In this document: positions 1-8,253 of the stretch, one piece after another
How the letters are laid out: every line of letters starts with the position of its first letter
How positions within the stretch are numbered: position 1 is the stretch's first letter
Source of the DNA: Micromonospora sp. NBC_01813
GTDB lineage: Bacteria > Actinomycetota > Actinomycetes > Mycobacteriales > Micromonosporaceae
Direction: 5' to 3'
Length of the DNA: 64,000 nucleotides
Assembly: GCF_035917335.1 (NCBI RefSeq)
Contig: NZ_CP109067.1
Coordinates: 1,976,001 to 2,040,000 of the forward strand
The notes under the pieces: generated by a model
Database searches by the model: none
The model's input: only the letters and a program-made list of their open reading frames with translations
What the model was told of the DNA's origin: nothing
Position numbers and translations under genes: made by a program

Positions 1-2
1 CG

Positions 3-1523
3 ATGATCACTACGTTCGTCTCCTTCGCAGACGGCGGCGCGGTCGTCGGGACCGGGTACGTGCATGTGGGCTTCGCCGACGCCATCGCCCGCTCTGGTGT
101 GCTGCTGACCGCAACAGACGCCCGGTTCAGCTGGCCCGGGTTCTTCACCGCGGTCGCCGCGCTCAGCCAGTGGGCCGGGCTGACCGACGCGGCCCCACTG
201 CTGCTGGCCTACCCGGCCGTGATCGGCAGCCTCTACATCGCCCCGCTGTACGTCCTCGGCCTGGCCGTCACCCGCGACCCCCGGCTGGCCTGGACCGGGG
301 TGCTGCTGTTCTCCTGCGGCAACTGGGTCCAGCAGGACTACTTCTCCCCACAGTCGGTGGGGCTGCTCTTCTTCATCGTGATCCTCGCGGTGATCTTCTG
401 GCAGACGTCAGCGGCGCAGGTCCCGCCGGTCCGGGGATGGCCGCTCACCCGGCTGTGGACGATGGTGCGCCGCACCCCGAGCCGGCCGACCACGGTGTCT
501 CAGGGCCGGCCGGTCGTGATGCCTGCAGGCCGGACGGTCGCCGTCGAGGTGACGCTGCTGGTACTCGCGGCCGCGCTGGTGGTGACCCACCAACTGACCC
601 CGGTCACGCTCATCGTCGCGCTCACCCTGCTGGCGCTGACCGGTACGATCCGCTCGCGAACGCTCTGGTTCGCGGTCGGTGTGCTCTTCTCCACCTGGTT
701 CGCCTTCGGCGCCACCGACTGGTGGACTGGACACCTGTCGGTCCTGATCAACGGATTCGGCCAGGTCGAGCAGGCGGTGAGCGCGGGCGTCACCAACCGG
801 GTACGCGGCGACGAGGCGTACCAGTTCATGCAGCGGCTACGGATCGGCTGGTCCGCGTTGTTCGCCCTGGCCGGGTTCGCCGGCTGGCTGTTGAGCCGCC
901 GGCTGTTCCCGATGACGGCGACCGCCGCCGTCGTCGCCGCGCCCGGGGTGCTCGTCGCCGCTCAGTCCTACGGCGGCGAGATCGTGCTACGGGTGTTCCT
1001 CTACGCGCTGCCGATGCTCGCCGTGCTCAGTGCGGTCATGCTCGGTCGGCTGGTGCGGTCCACCCGCCGCCCGGCCGCGGTCGCCCTCGCCGTGCTACTC
1101 GGGCTGGGTGCCATCGGTCTGACCGCGGTACGCGGCGCGAACACCGCTTTCGAGCGCAACCCCGCCGATGTGGTGGCGACGGCGTACCGGATCGTCGGCG
1201 AGGCGCCGACCGGGAGCACCGTCTGGCCGCTGTTTACCGACGGCACGCTACGGGCGACGCGGGTCGGGCAGGTCTGGTCGGCCGACATCGCCGGCGGTGA
1301 CGGCACGGCGTTCCAGCGGCTGCTACGCGCCGAGCCGGACTATGTGGTTCTGACCCGGTCCCGGCAGCAGTACGAGCACATCGTCAACGGGGCGCTGCCC
1401 ACCTGGTTCGACACCGTCGCCCGGCAACTCGTCGTCACTGGTCGCTACCAGGTCATCGAGCGGTCGGCCAACGTGACCGTGCTCGCCCGGATCGACGACA
1501 CGGCGCAGCGGAGGCCAGAGTGA
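3..1523 (+). CDS. Polytopic membrane protein, GT-C-like, N-terminus cut by window edge
   Basis: At least 506 residues with about ten hydrophobic segments and a hydrophilic C-terminal domain of roughly 130 residues. The first ATG is two bases into the window. The first visible residues look like the extracytoplasmic loop that follows TM1 in actinobacterial GT-C-type glycosyltransferases (GYVHVGFADAIARSG, then RFSWPGFF), so the true start probably lies upstream. The gene opens a same-strand run with 4-base overlaps into a small membrane protein and a serine hydrolase, followed by a GT2 and a GH16. I infer an envelope or exopolysaccharide assembly role, either lipid-linked sugar transfer or polymerisation. 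No catalytic motif was assigned, and a plain hypothetical membrane protein remains possible. Confidence 0.6.
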   Translation: MITTFVSFADGGAVVGTGYVHVGFADAIARSGVLLTATDARFSWPGFFTAVAALSQWAGLTDAAPLLLAYPAVIGSLYIAPLYVLGLAVTRDPRLAWTGVLLFSCGNWVQQDYFSPQSVGLLFFIVILAVIFWQTSAAQVPPVRGWPLTRLWTMVRRTPSRPTTVSQGRPVVMPAGRTVAVEVTLLVLAAALVVTHQLTPVTLIVALTLLALTGTIRSRTLWFAVGVLFSTWFAFGATDWWTGHLSVLINGFGQVEQAVSAGVTNRVRGDEAYQFMQRLRIGWSALFALAGFAGWLLSRRLFPMTATAAVVAAPGVLVAAQSYGGEIVLRVFLYALPMLAVLSAVMLGRLVRSTRRPAAVALAVLLGLGAIGLTAVRGANTAFERNPADVVATAYRIVGEAPTGSTVWPLFTDGTLRATRVGQVWSADIAGGDGTAFQRLLRAEPDYVVLTRSRQQYEHIVNGALPTWFDTVARQLVVTGRYQVIERSANVTVLARIDDTAQRRPE

Positions 1524-1738
1524 GTCAACTGCAACTGGTGACCGGGCCGGTGACCGGGGCGGCGGTCGTCGCGGCGCTCGCCGTCTACGCCGCGTCGGTG
1601 CTGCTACGCGAACGGCGCGGCGGCGGGGCACGGGTCACCGACCTGGCGACGTCCCGGCCCTACCTGACCGCGATGTTCGTTCTCGCCGGAATGGTCGGCG
1701 TGGTATTGCTGGTGCTACGGCTGGGGGCGCTGTCGTGA
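1520..1738 (+). CDS. Small two-helix membrane protein
   Basis: A 72-residue protein starting at GTG, overlapping the upstream stop by four bases (GTGA) and itself overlapping the next gene in the same way, so it is translationally coupled on both sides. It has two hydrophobic segments, about residues 9-27 and 49-68, joined by a short basic loop (RERRGGG). No recognised domain. The tight coupling inside the polysaccharide gene run suggests it is a small subunit or helper of the neighbouring membrane enzyme. That is inference from position only. Confidence 0.6.
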   Translation: MSQLQLVTGPVTGAAVVAALAVYAASVLLRERRGGGARVTDLATSRPYLTAMFVLAGMVGVVLLVLRLGALS

Positions 1739-2805
1739 AACGGATGCTGGTCACTGGCGCCGCCGTGCTGCTCACGATCGCGGTGGCGCTCGGCGGAACA
1801 CTCGCCGGCCGATGGACCCCGCAGTTGTCGCAGTTGCGTACCGGGGATCCGGAGCTGGTGCAACGGGCCGCGCCGTTGCTGACCGGGGTGCGGCACGCGG
1901 CGTCGGTCTGCTACGCCACCGATGAGGACATCCGGTACGCGCACTTCGGATCCGACGAGCGGAAGCGCTACGAGATCGCCTCACTGACCAAGACCTTCAC
2001 CGGCGAACTGCTGGCCGACTCCGTCGCCCGGGGCGAAGTCCGCCTCGACACCCGGGTCGGCGACCTGCTCGATCTCGGCGACGCCCCGATCGCCGACGCG
2101 ACCCTGCAGGACCTGGCGACCTACCGCTCCGGGCTGGGCGAATGGGGCGACGACACCCGCGACGATACCCTCCGCCGCTGGTGGGTGGAGGACGTCCGGG
2201 CCGGCACCGTCCACGACATCGACCTACCCGAACTTCTCGACCGCGCCCGGCAGGATCCGCTGTCCACCCGAGGGCTGTTCGCCTACTCGAACATCGGGAT
2301 AGCACTGCTCGGGCATGCGCTCGCCGCCGCTGCGGACATCGACTACCCGACCCTGCTGCGGCAGCGGCTGATCGAGCCACTGGAACTGGTCGACACCCGG
2401 CTGGGCACCTCTGAGTACCACAACCGCCCGCGTGGCTTCGCCGAGAACGGCCGGCGCAGCCCGCCGTGGAACCTCGGTGCCTACGCCCCGGCCGGGTCCG
2501 GGATCTCCACGATCGCCGACATGTGCCGCTACGCCCAACGGCTGGTCACCGCCGACACCGAGGAGGCGGTCGAGGAAGGGCTGCCCGTCGCGCGGATGGT
2601 GGCCGATGGTGGTGACGGCGACGGTGTCGGGCTCGGCTGGTACGTGCGGCGCAACGAGGACGGTCCGGTTGCCTGGAAAACCGGACGGACCGGCGGGTTC
2701 GCCAGCATGATCGCCATTGCCGACGGTCGGGCCGTGGTCGTCCTCAGCGACACCGCCAGCCCCGTCGACGACCTGGTGTGGGACCTGATCGACCGTGCGC
2801 CCTGA
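1735..2805 (+). CDS. Serine hydrolase of the beta-lactamase/PBP4* (class C-like) family
   Basis: 356 residues with an N-terminal hydrophobic signal or anchor (about residues 4-24), hence extracytoplasmic. The active-site SxxK motif is visible as SLTK in EIASLTKTF, and the class C YxN motif as YSN in FAYSNIGIALLG. A KTGRTGG element near the C-terminus fits the KTG box. Members of this fold include D-amino-acid peptidases, esterases and transacylases; the substrate cannot be told from sequence. Sitting between membrane glycan genes and a GT2, it may trim or modify acyl or peptide groups on an envelope polymer. It overlaps the following glycosyltransferase by 11 bases. Confidence 0.75.
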   Translation: MKRMLVTGAAVLLTIAVALGGTLAGRWTPQLSQLRTGDPELVQRAAPLLTGVRHAASVCYATDEDIRYAHFGSDERKRYEIASLTKTFTGELLADSVARGEVRLDTRVGDLLDLGDAPIADATLQDLATYRSGLGEWGDDTRDDTLRRWWVEDVRAGTVHDIDLPELLDRARQDPLSTRGLFAYSNIGIALLGHALAAAADIDYPTLLRQRLIEPLELVDTRLGTSEYHNRPRGFAENGRRSPPWNLGAYAPAGSGISTIADMCRYAQRLVTADTEEAVEEGLPVARMVADGGDGDGVGLGWYVRRNEDGPVAWKTGRTGGFASMIAIADGRAVVVLSDTASPVDDLVWDLIDRAP

Positions 2806-3784
2806 GCCGCCGCCGGTCAGCGTCGTCATGCCGGTCCGGGACGCGGCCGACTATCTGCCGCAGGCGCTGGCGCAGTTGGCCGCGATCGAGGGACCACACG
2901 AAATCGTGCTCGTTGACGACGGGTCGACCGACGGCGGCGCAGAGCTGCTCACCGAGTTCTGCCGCGACCGGCCCGACCGCCGGTTGGTCAGCCTCGCCGC
3001 ACCGGTGGGTGCCGCGACGGCCCGCGACCGGGGAATCGCACAGGCCGCCGGTCGCTACATCTGGTGCTGCGACGTCGACGACGAATGGGAACCGGGCCTG
3101 GTGGCACGGCTGCTACAGACCGCCACCGAGACCGACTCCGACATCGTGTGCTGCCGCGCCGAACGGGTCGAGGCCGACGGGCGTACCTGGCTGATGGAGG
3201 GCCCGGACGTGGCCGAGATCGCCGGGCGCTCGGCGTTCGCCGGCCTCGTCCTCGCTGGCACTCTGCGCGGATACCTGTGGAACAAGCTGTTCCGGGCGTC
3301 GACGCTGCGGCCCACCAACCGGCGCAGGCTCACCTCCCAGGACGACTTCCTGGTCCTGCTCGACGCGCTGGACCGGGCCGACCGCGTCGCGTTCGTCCCG
3401 GACGTGCTCTACCGCTACGTCGAACGACCCGGGTCGGTCAGTACCGGGGACGCGCTGCGGCTGGAGAACACCGCGTTCTGCTGCGACGAGGCGTTGGCCC
3501 GGCTCGGACCCCGGCTGCCGCAGCGGCGACGGGACGCCACCCTGGGCTACTTCCGTCTCTGGTTCCACGCCGTGCCGTGCGCCACCACCCCGGTCCATCA
3601 AGGATGGGATGCGCGCGTGGCGGCCGAGGTGCGGCGCCGGGCGCGCCGGCACATCCGGTGGCGGGCGATCGGCACCGCGCTGCGGCACCGTCGGGTGGGA
3701 CTTGCCGGGCACGCGCTGCTGATCAAGACAACCGGGCCGCTGTTTCCCCCGCTGTACCGGACAGCCAGGAGGCTCCTGCAGTGA
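2795..3784 (+). CDS. Family 2 glycosyltransferase
   Basis: 329 residues with a GTG start 11 bases inside the preceding gene. The N-terminal GT-A fold is clear: SVVMPVRDAADYL, then VLVDDGSTDGG with the nucleotide-binding Asp pair, and a DVDDEWEPG segment in the DxD position. The basic C-terminal region (about residues 260-329) has one weakly hydrophobic stretch and ends RTARRLLQ. The family transfers a sugar from an activated donor onto a growing glycan at the inner membrane face. It overlaps the next gene (GH16) by GTGA, so the transferase and the secreted glycan hydrolase are probably made together. Confidence 0.85.
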   Translation: MRPEPPPVSVVMPVRDAADYLPQALAQLAAIEGPHEIVLVDDGSTDGGAELLTEFCRDRPDRRLVSLAAPVGAATARDRGIAQAAGRYIWCCDVDDEWEPGLVARLLQTATETDSDIVCCRAERVEADGRTWLMEGPDVAEIAGRSAFAGLVLAGTLRGYLWNKLFRASTLRPTNRRRLTSQDDFLVLLDALDRADRVAFVPDVLYRYVERPGSVSTGDALRLENTAFCCDEALARLGPRLPQRRRDATLGYFRLWFHAVPCATTPVHQGWDARVAAEVRRRARRHIRWRAIGTALRHRRVGLAGHALLIKTTGPLFPPLYRTARRLLQ

Positions 3785-4647
3785 CCAGAAGACACCCGGC
3801 TCGGGTCGCCGCAGCGGCGACGGTGGTGGCGGTCGTCGCGACCGTGGCGTTGGCTGCGGCTGGCGGTACGCTGCCCTCGATGGCCGCTGTCCCGACCGAC
3901 TGCCAGCCACCGGGCGAGCCGTGGCCCGTGGGCTTCGTCGACGACTTCGACGACGCGACCCTCGGCCCGAACTGGTCGGTCTACACCGGCCAGCCGAGCT
4001 CGGATCCGCGGACCCGCTGGCACCGCAACCAGGTGACGGTCCGCGACGGTGCCCTGGTGCTGTCCGGTCAGCCCCGGCCGGACGGTTCAGGGCTCTGGTT
4101 CACCGGCGGGGTGTCGAATTGGCGCCAGGCACGGGTCTACGGCCGCTGGGACATCCGGTTCCGGGCCCCGGCCAGCCCGGTGCTCAGCTACCACTTCCTG
4201 CTGTGGCCACAGGCGGAGCGTTGGCCGCCGGAGATCGACATCATCGAGGGATTCACCGAGACCCGTCAGCGGGCCGAGACGTTCGTCCACTGGGTGGATC
4301 CGGACGGTGGCGGGCGGCGACGTGCCCAGTTCACCGCCCAGGCGGACTTCACCCAATGGCGTACGGCGTCCGTGGTCTGGACCCCGGACGCGGTCTGTTT
4401 CAGTGTCGACGGTGCGCCGGTCGGCGCAGTGACCGGTGCCGCCGTGCCGCACGAGCCGATGTGGCTCGCGTTGCAGACCGAGACCCAGGTCGGCGGTACG
4501 GCGACCGGCGGTGAACACTACGTCGAGGTGGACCAGGTACGGATCAGCGCGCTGGCGGCCGCAGACCCGGGTCGGGGTGGCCGGGAGCCGCTGCCGACCA
4601 GCGTGCCGGCACCGGCCCGGGCGCAGCGAACGCGGCCGACCCTGTAG
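3781..4647 (+). CDS. Secreted glycoside hydrolase family 16
   Basis: 288 residues starting at the GTG that overlaps the GT2 stop. Residues 1-35 form a basic, hydrophobic signal peptide. The GH16 catalytic signature ExDxxE is present as EIDIIE at residues 151-156, where the two Glu act as nucleophile and acid/base, within a beta-jelly-roll pattern (FVDDFDD near residue 52, YGRWDIRFRAP near 120). The family cleaves beta-1,3/1,4-glucans, galactans or related polymers, or transglycosylates them. In this cluster it is probably a trimming or remodelling enzyme for the polysaccharide made by its neighbours. The C-terminal 30 residues are low-complexity. Confidence 0.88.
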   Translation: MTRRHPARVAAAATVVAVVATVALAAAGGTLPSMAAVPTDCQPPGEPWPVGFVDDFDDATLGPNWSVYTGQPSSDPRTRWHRNQVTVRDGALVLSGQPRPDGSGLWFTGGVSNWRQARVYGRWDIRFRAPASPVLSYHFLLWPQAERWPPEIDIIEGFTETRQRAETFVHWVDPDGGGRRRAQFTAQADFTQWRTASVVWTPDAVCFSVDGAPVGAVTGAAVPHEPMWLALQTETQVGGTATGGEHYVEVDQVRISALAAADPGRGGREPLPTSVPAPARAQRTRPTL

Positions 4648-4654
4648 GACACGG

Positions 4655-4676
4655 CCGGCCTGGCGGGCCAGGCTGG
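4655..4676. terminator. Inverted repeat between convergent genes
   Basis: GCCTGG-CGGG-CCAGGC with imperfect flanking pairing sits in the 39-base gap between the convergent GH16 and GT4 genes. There is no T-run, so it is only a candidate bidirectional terminator. Confidence 0.4.
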
Positions 4677-4686
4677 CCTGCCGTGG

Positions 4687-5823
4687 TCAGCGGCGCCCTG
4701 GTCCGGACGCGGCGGCCACCCGGTCGTAGAGATCCTCGAGGGCGGCGGTGCGGCGGCGGATGTCGTACTGTTCGCAGACCCGGGCCTGGCCGGCGGTGCC
4801 GAGCCGGGCCGCAAGCGTCGGGTCGGCGAGCAGCCGCACGAGCGCGGCCGCCAACCCGCGCTGATCGCCCTCGTCGACCAGCAGACCGGTCACCCCGTCG
4901 ACGACGGCTTCGACGACGCCGCCGTGGCGGTAGGCGACCACCGGCAGTCCGGCGGCGGCGGCTTCGAGAAAGACCAGGCCGAACCCTTCGGCGTCGCCGT
5001 CCGGTGCGGTGCGCGACGGTCCAATGAAGACCTTGGCGCGGTCGAGGTGGTGACGCACCGAGTCCGGGGGCAACGCGCCGGTGAAGGTGATGTCGAGGCC
5101 CCGGGCCGCCGCGTCGGCTTCGGCGGCGGCCCGCAACGGCCCGTCGCCGATGAAGACACAGCGTGGGGTCAGGGCCGCCGGCACTGCCGCTATCGCTGCG
5201 ACCGCGTCGACGACGCCCTTCTTCGCCACGAACCGACCGACGAAGACCACATCGTAGGACGGGGCGGGCCGGGGTCTCGCGGCGGTGCGCTGCAGCCGGA
5301 TGCCGATCGGCAGCACGACGGTACGGGCAGGGTCGGCGCCGTGGGCGAGGACCCGGTCGCGGATGAACTCCGACACCGCGACCACCGCGTCCGCCCGGCG
5401 CAGGACCTGGCGCAGTCGTCGCCGGGCCCGGTGCCCACGCAGCCCTCCGGCGGCGGGCAGGGCGGTGACGTCGTACCCGTGCACGGTGACGACCAACGGC
5501 ACCCTGGCCCGCCACACCGCCCGCAGGACCATCCAGGCGTCCTTGCCGAAATGGGCGTGGACCAGGTCCGGCCGGGTCCGGTCCAGCGCGGCGGCCAGAC
5601 GCGGTGACCGTCCGGTGAGGTCGGCCAGGGCCAGCCGGATCCGGTCTGCGATACCGCGTCCGAAGACCACCGTGTCCGTGCCGCGCGACAGCGGCGAGGC
5701 GACCCGGACGCTACCCAACAGGGTCGGCGTCCAGCGGCTCAGGGCGTCGGTCTGGTCGCGGATGAAGGTCTCCGAACCGCGCAGCAGCTCCAACCGCCAC
5801 ACGGTGACCCGTTGGCCGCTCAT
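4687..5823 (-). CDS. Family 4 glycosyltransferase
   Basis: 378 residues. I chose the ATG whose codon overlaps the stop of the upstream flippase (ATGA); a longer open frame upstream is an artefact of GC-rich antisense. The GT-B fold is seen as an N-terminal acceptor half (HAHFGKDAWMVLRA, VTVHGYDVTALP) and a C-terminal donor half with VVFVGRFVAKKGV, FIGDGPLR and the retaining-GT4 E-x7-E region (SRTAPDGDAEGFGLVFLEAAA). GT4 enzymes add hexoses or amino sugars from nucleotide donors to lipid-linked or capsule intermediates. Co-transcription with a MOP-type flippase suggests it builds the lipid-linked repeat that the flippase exports. Confidence 0.85.
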   Translation of the reverse strand: MSGQRVTVWRLELLRGSETFIRDQTDALSRWTPTLLGSVRVASPLSRGTDTVVFGRGIADRIRLALADLTGRSPRLAAALDRTRPDLVHAHFGKDAWMVLRAVWRARVPLVVTVHGYDVTALPAAGGLRGHRARRRLRQVLRRADAVVAVSEFIRDRVLAHGADPARTVVLPIGIRLQRTAARPRPAPSYDVVFVGRFVAKKGVVDAVAAIAAVPAALTPRCVFIGDGPLRAAAEADAAARGLDITFTGALPPDSVRHHLDRAKVFIGPSRTAPDGDAEGFGLVFLEAAAAGLPVVAYRHGGVVEAVVDGVTGLLVDEGDQRGLAAALVRLLADPTLAARLGTAGQARVCEQYDIRRRTAALEDLYDRVAAASGPGRR

Positions 5824-7109
5824 TGGTCGGCCCGCAGGGTTCGGCGCAGCAGGATGACCAGTGGTGGGGTGGCGGCGGCAAGGACGAGCAGGTCGTGGAC
5901 GGCGTAGGCCCACGCGACGGCGACGATGCCCATCGGTTCCAGCCACAGCACGACCAGGGCCACCAGCACGACCGAGCCGACCGCCTGCACCGCCATCGGG
6001 TAGGCGATCTGACGATGCACCCTCGCCAGGGCACCGTAGAGGTAGCCGGGACCGGACAGCAGGTGGACCACGCCCATGACCAGCAGCAGGGGTGTGCCGG
6101 CGGCGGCGTACTCGCTGCCGTAGAGCAGCAGCGCGACCGGCCCGGCGACACCGACGGCCAGTCCGCGCAGCAGGCAGACAGCGACCAGCACCCGGATGAA
6201 CGAACGGGTCAGGGCCGGCAGGTCGGCTCCTGGGCGAGCGGCGGCACTGACGTACGGGCCGCTGGCCAGCGACATCACCAGCAGCGAGGCGGTGACCACC
6301 GTCCAGGCGATGTTGTAGTACGCGGCTTGCTCGACGCCCACTGTCGCCAGCACCGCCACCGGGATGACCAGACCGGGCACCGACTGGGCCAGCATCCAGC
6401 CGAACGAGACTCCGGCGTAGCCGGCCAGTTCGCGCGATGGTGGCAGCGAGGACGGTTCGACCCGGCCGCGTCGACGCAGGGCCACGAACAGCAGGCTCTC
6501 GACGATGACGACCGCGACAGCGGCAGGAACGATCCAGCCGGCGACAATGGCAAACCCGCTGCCCGACGACGACACCGCGACGATGGCGGCGAGTTTGGCC
6601 ACCGCATGGGCGGTGTTCTTTGCGGCCGCCCAGCGCGCCCGGTGCACCCCGATGACGACGGAGTCGAGCAGCGCGAAGGCGGCGAGGATGGTGACCGCCG
6701 CGACGAAGGCCAGCGACTGCGCCCAACCAGTGGTCAGATCGCCTGCGGCGACGGCGACGAAGCCAGCGCCGAGTACGACGGAAAGGCAGCCGGACAGCGC
6801 CAGTCCGGCGGCGATCAACCGGCCGCGCAGCTCGCCGGCGGCTGGCAGGAAACGTTCGAAGAGCGGACCGAGGCTGAGATTGGCCACGCTGGCGAGCACG
6901 GTCGCGGCGTTGACCGCTGTGGTGGCCTGCCCGACTGCCTCGACCGGGTAGAGGCGGGTCGCCGCCATCCAGAACACGAGTCCGAGCACGGAGGTCGCGG
7001 CGCTCGACAGGACCAGGCTCGCGGCGTCACCCCGGAGTCGGCCGGCACCGGGCCGAGGCGCGGTGGCCGGGCCGGGGGCGTCCGAGCGCGGGGCCGACCA
7101 GGTCTTCAT
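5820..7109 (-). CDS. MOP-superfamily polysaccharide flippase (Wzx/MATE-like)
   Basis: 429 residues with about twelve predicted membrane helices starting near residue 35 (SLVLSSAATSVLGLVFWMAATRLY). This layout fits the oligosaccharide flippases of the MOP superfamily, which move lipid-linked glycans across the membrane. The 30-residue N-terminus is cytosolic, Pro/Ala/Arg-rich. The start ATG lies 6 bases after a TACAAT -10 element on the minus strand, so the mRNA is probably leaderless. The gene is translationally coupled to the GT4 and divergent from the carrier-protein/thioesterase gene. Confidence 0.82.
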   Translation of the reverse strand: MKTWSAPRSDAPGPATAPRPGAGRLRGDAASLVLSSAATSVLGLVFWMAATRLYPVEAVGQATTAVNAATVLASVANLSLGPLFERFLPAAGELRGRLIAAGLALSGCLSVVLGAGFVAVAAGDLTTGWAQSLAFVAAVTILAAFALLDSVVIGVHRARWAAAKNTAHAVAKLAAIVAVSSSGSGFAIVAGWIVPAAVAVVIVESLLFVALRRRGRVEPSSLPPSRELAGYAGVSFGWMLAQSVPGLVIPVAVLATVGVEQAAYYNIAWTVVTASLLVMSLASGPYVSAAARPGADLPALTRSFIRVLVAVCLLRGLAVGVAGPVALLLYGSEYAAAGTPLLLVMGVVHLLSGPGYLYGALARVHRQIAYPMAVQAVGSVVLVALVVLWLEPMGIVAVAWAYAVHDLLVLAAATPPLVILLRRTLRADQ

Positions 7110-7125
7110 CTACATATTGTAGAAT
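7110..7125. promoter_or_regulatory. Overlapping divergent leaderless promoters in a CTACA-TAT-TGTAG palindrome
   Basis: The palindrome CTACATATTGTAG spans 7110-7122. On the minus strand it contains TACAAT (7121 to 7116), six bases before the flippase ATG at 7109. On the plus strand TAGAAT (7120-7125) ends seven bases before the GTG at 7133. Both -10 boxes fit the TANNNT rule, so both transcripts would start at their start codon, and the two polymerases cannot occupy the site together. The palindrome may also be a repressor site. Confidence 0.6.
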
Positions 7126-7132
7126 TCCGATC

Positions 7133-7240
7133 GTGGACATGATCGCACCACTCCCCCCGCCCCGGCCTGCGCCAACGTCGGCCGGCGGGCCGTTTCGCAG
7201 GATCGCCGCGGCACGGGCGCGGGCAGGACGGGCAGCGTGA
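7133..7240 (+). CDS. Possible 35-residue leader peptide coupled to the thioesterase gene
   Basis: An open frame GTG GAC ATG... begins seven bases after the TAGAAT -10 and ends at TGA 7238-7240, overlapping the next gene's GTG (7237) in a GTGA. The product is Pro/Ala/Arg-rich with no known domain. The leaderless position and coupling argue that it is translated and feeds ribosomes to the downstream start, which lacks a good ribosome binding site. It could simply be an untranslated leader. Confidence 0.35.
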   Translation: MDMIAPLPPPRPAPTSAGGPFRRIAAARARAGRAA

Positions 7241-8238
7241 ACCCGGACGAGGTCGTCCCGCCCCGCACCTCCATGGAGCGGGAGGTCGCCCGCGCCTGGT
7301 CCGGCGCGCTCGGCATCGACCCGATCGGCCGTGACGACCGGTTCACCGACCTCGGCGGGACCTCGCTCGCCGCGGAGAAGGTGCTTGTCGACCTACGGAC
7401 CCGGCTCGCCGTACCCGCCGAGGCGGATCTGTTCTCCGACGCGCCGACCCTGGCTGAGCTCGCCGAACGGATCGAGAAGCGGCGTCGGGCCCAGTTCCGC
7501 TCCGGTACGACGACCTGCGTACGGCTCGGCGGCCCGAGCGACCCGGTCGAACCACCGGTGTTCTGCTTCGCCGGTGCCGGCGCCACCGGGGTCTCCTTCC
7601 TCGGACTCGCCGCCGCCCTGGGTAGCCAGCGGACCGTCTACGCCGCGCACGCACACGGCTACACATCGCGGGCACTGCCGTCCTGGACGGTACGGAGCCA
7701 CGCACGACGGCACCTGCGCGACGTGCTGCGCCACCAGCCCGACGGCCCCTACTACCTGGTCGGCCACTCGTTCGGCGGCCACATCGCGCTGGCCGTCGCC
7801 GACCTACTCGCCGCCCGCGGCCGTGAGGTCGCCGCCGTGGTCCTGCTCGACACGGTCCTGAAGAAGACCCCGCACGGTTCGGTGGCCGACTACCGGCAGG
7901 GCGCTGCGGCAACTCCCCCGCCGCTGGCCGAACGGCTACGCACCCATCTGCGGGTGCTCACCGCCGGGATCGTGCAGTACGACGCCCCGACCCAGCAGGC
8001 CGCTTTCTGGGAGCGGGACATCCGCGCGCAGAACCGGATCCGACCCGGTGCCGTCCCGGCCAACACGGTGGTGCTGGTGTCCGACCAGAACGCCGATCAG
8101 GAGGCGCTCTGGGCCCAGTCGGCCGGGCCACGGATCCGGCGGGTCCCCGGCGACCACTACGCCGTCCTCAACGCCCCCGTACAGATCCGCGCGATCGCCG
8201 AGGAACTCGCGACGCCGGACACACGACCAACCTCCTGA
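7237..8238 (+). CDS. Carrier protein-thioesterase fusion (PCP/ACP-TE)
   Basis: 333 residues with two domains. Residues about 10-90 are a phosphopantetheine carrier domain; the attachment Ser is S43 in DLGGTSLAAEKV. Residues about 100-330 are a type I/II thioesterase alpha/beta hydrolase with GHSFGG (S178), a candidate Asp at D205 (VVLLDTV) and His at H307 (GDHYAVLN). The domain order matches the C-terminal end of an NRPS or PKS, but no synthetase modules are present here. With the acyl ligase that follows 15 bases later, it could load an acyl group onto the carrier and release or transfer it, perhaps as an acyl decoration of the neighbouring glycan. Substrate unknown. Confidence 0.82.
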   Translation: MNPDEVVPPRTSMEREVARAWSGALGIDPIGRDDRFTDLGGTSLAAEKVLVDLRTRLAVPAEADLFSDAPTLAELAERIEKRRRAQFRSGTTTCVRLGGPSDPVEPPVFCFAGAGATGVSFLGLAAALGSQRTVYAAHAHGYTSRALPSWTVRSHARRHLRDVLRHQPDGPYYLVGHSFGGHIALAVADLLAARGREVAAVVLLDTVLKKTPHGSVADYRQGAAATPPPLAERLRTHLRVLTAGIVQYDAPTQQAAFWERDIRAQNRIRPGAVPANTVVLVSDQNADQEALWAQSAGPRIRRVPGDHYAVLNAPVQIRAIAEELATPDTRPTS

Positions 8239-8253
8239 CCGCCGAGGAGCCTC

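Noticed and set aside
4687..6726. 679-residue minus-strand frame joining the GT4 with upstream sequence.
   Set aside because: The N-terminal 300 residues are Arg/Gly-rich antisense to nothing conserved and overlap the flippase frame; the GT4 domain starts at the ATGA overlap at 5823.
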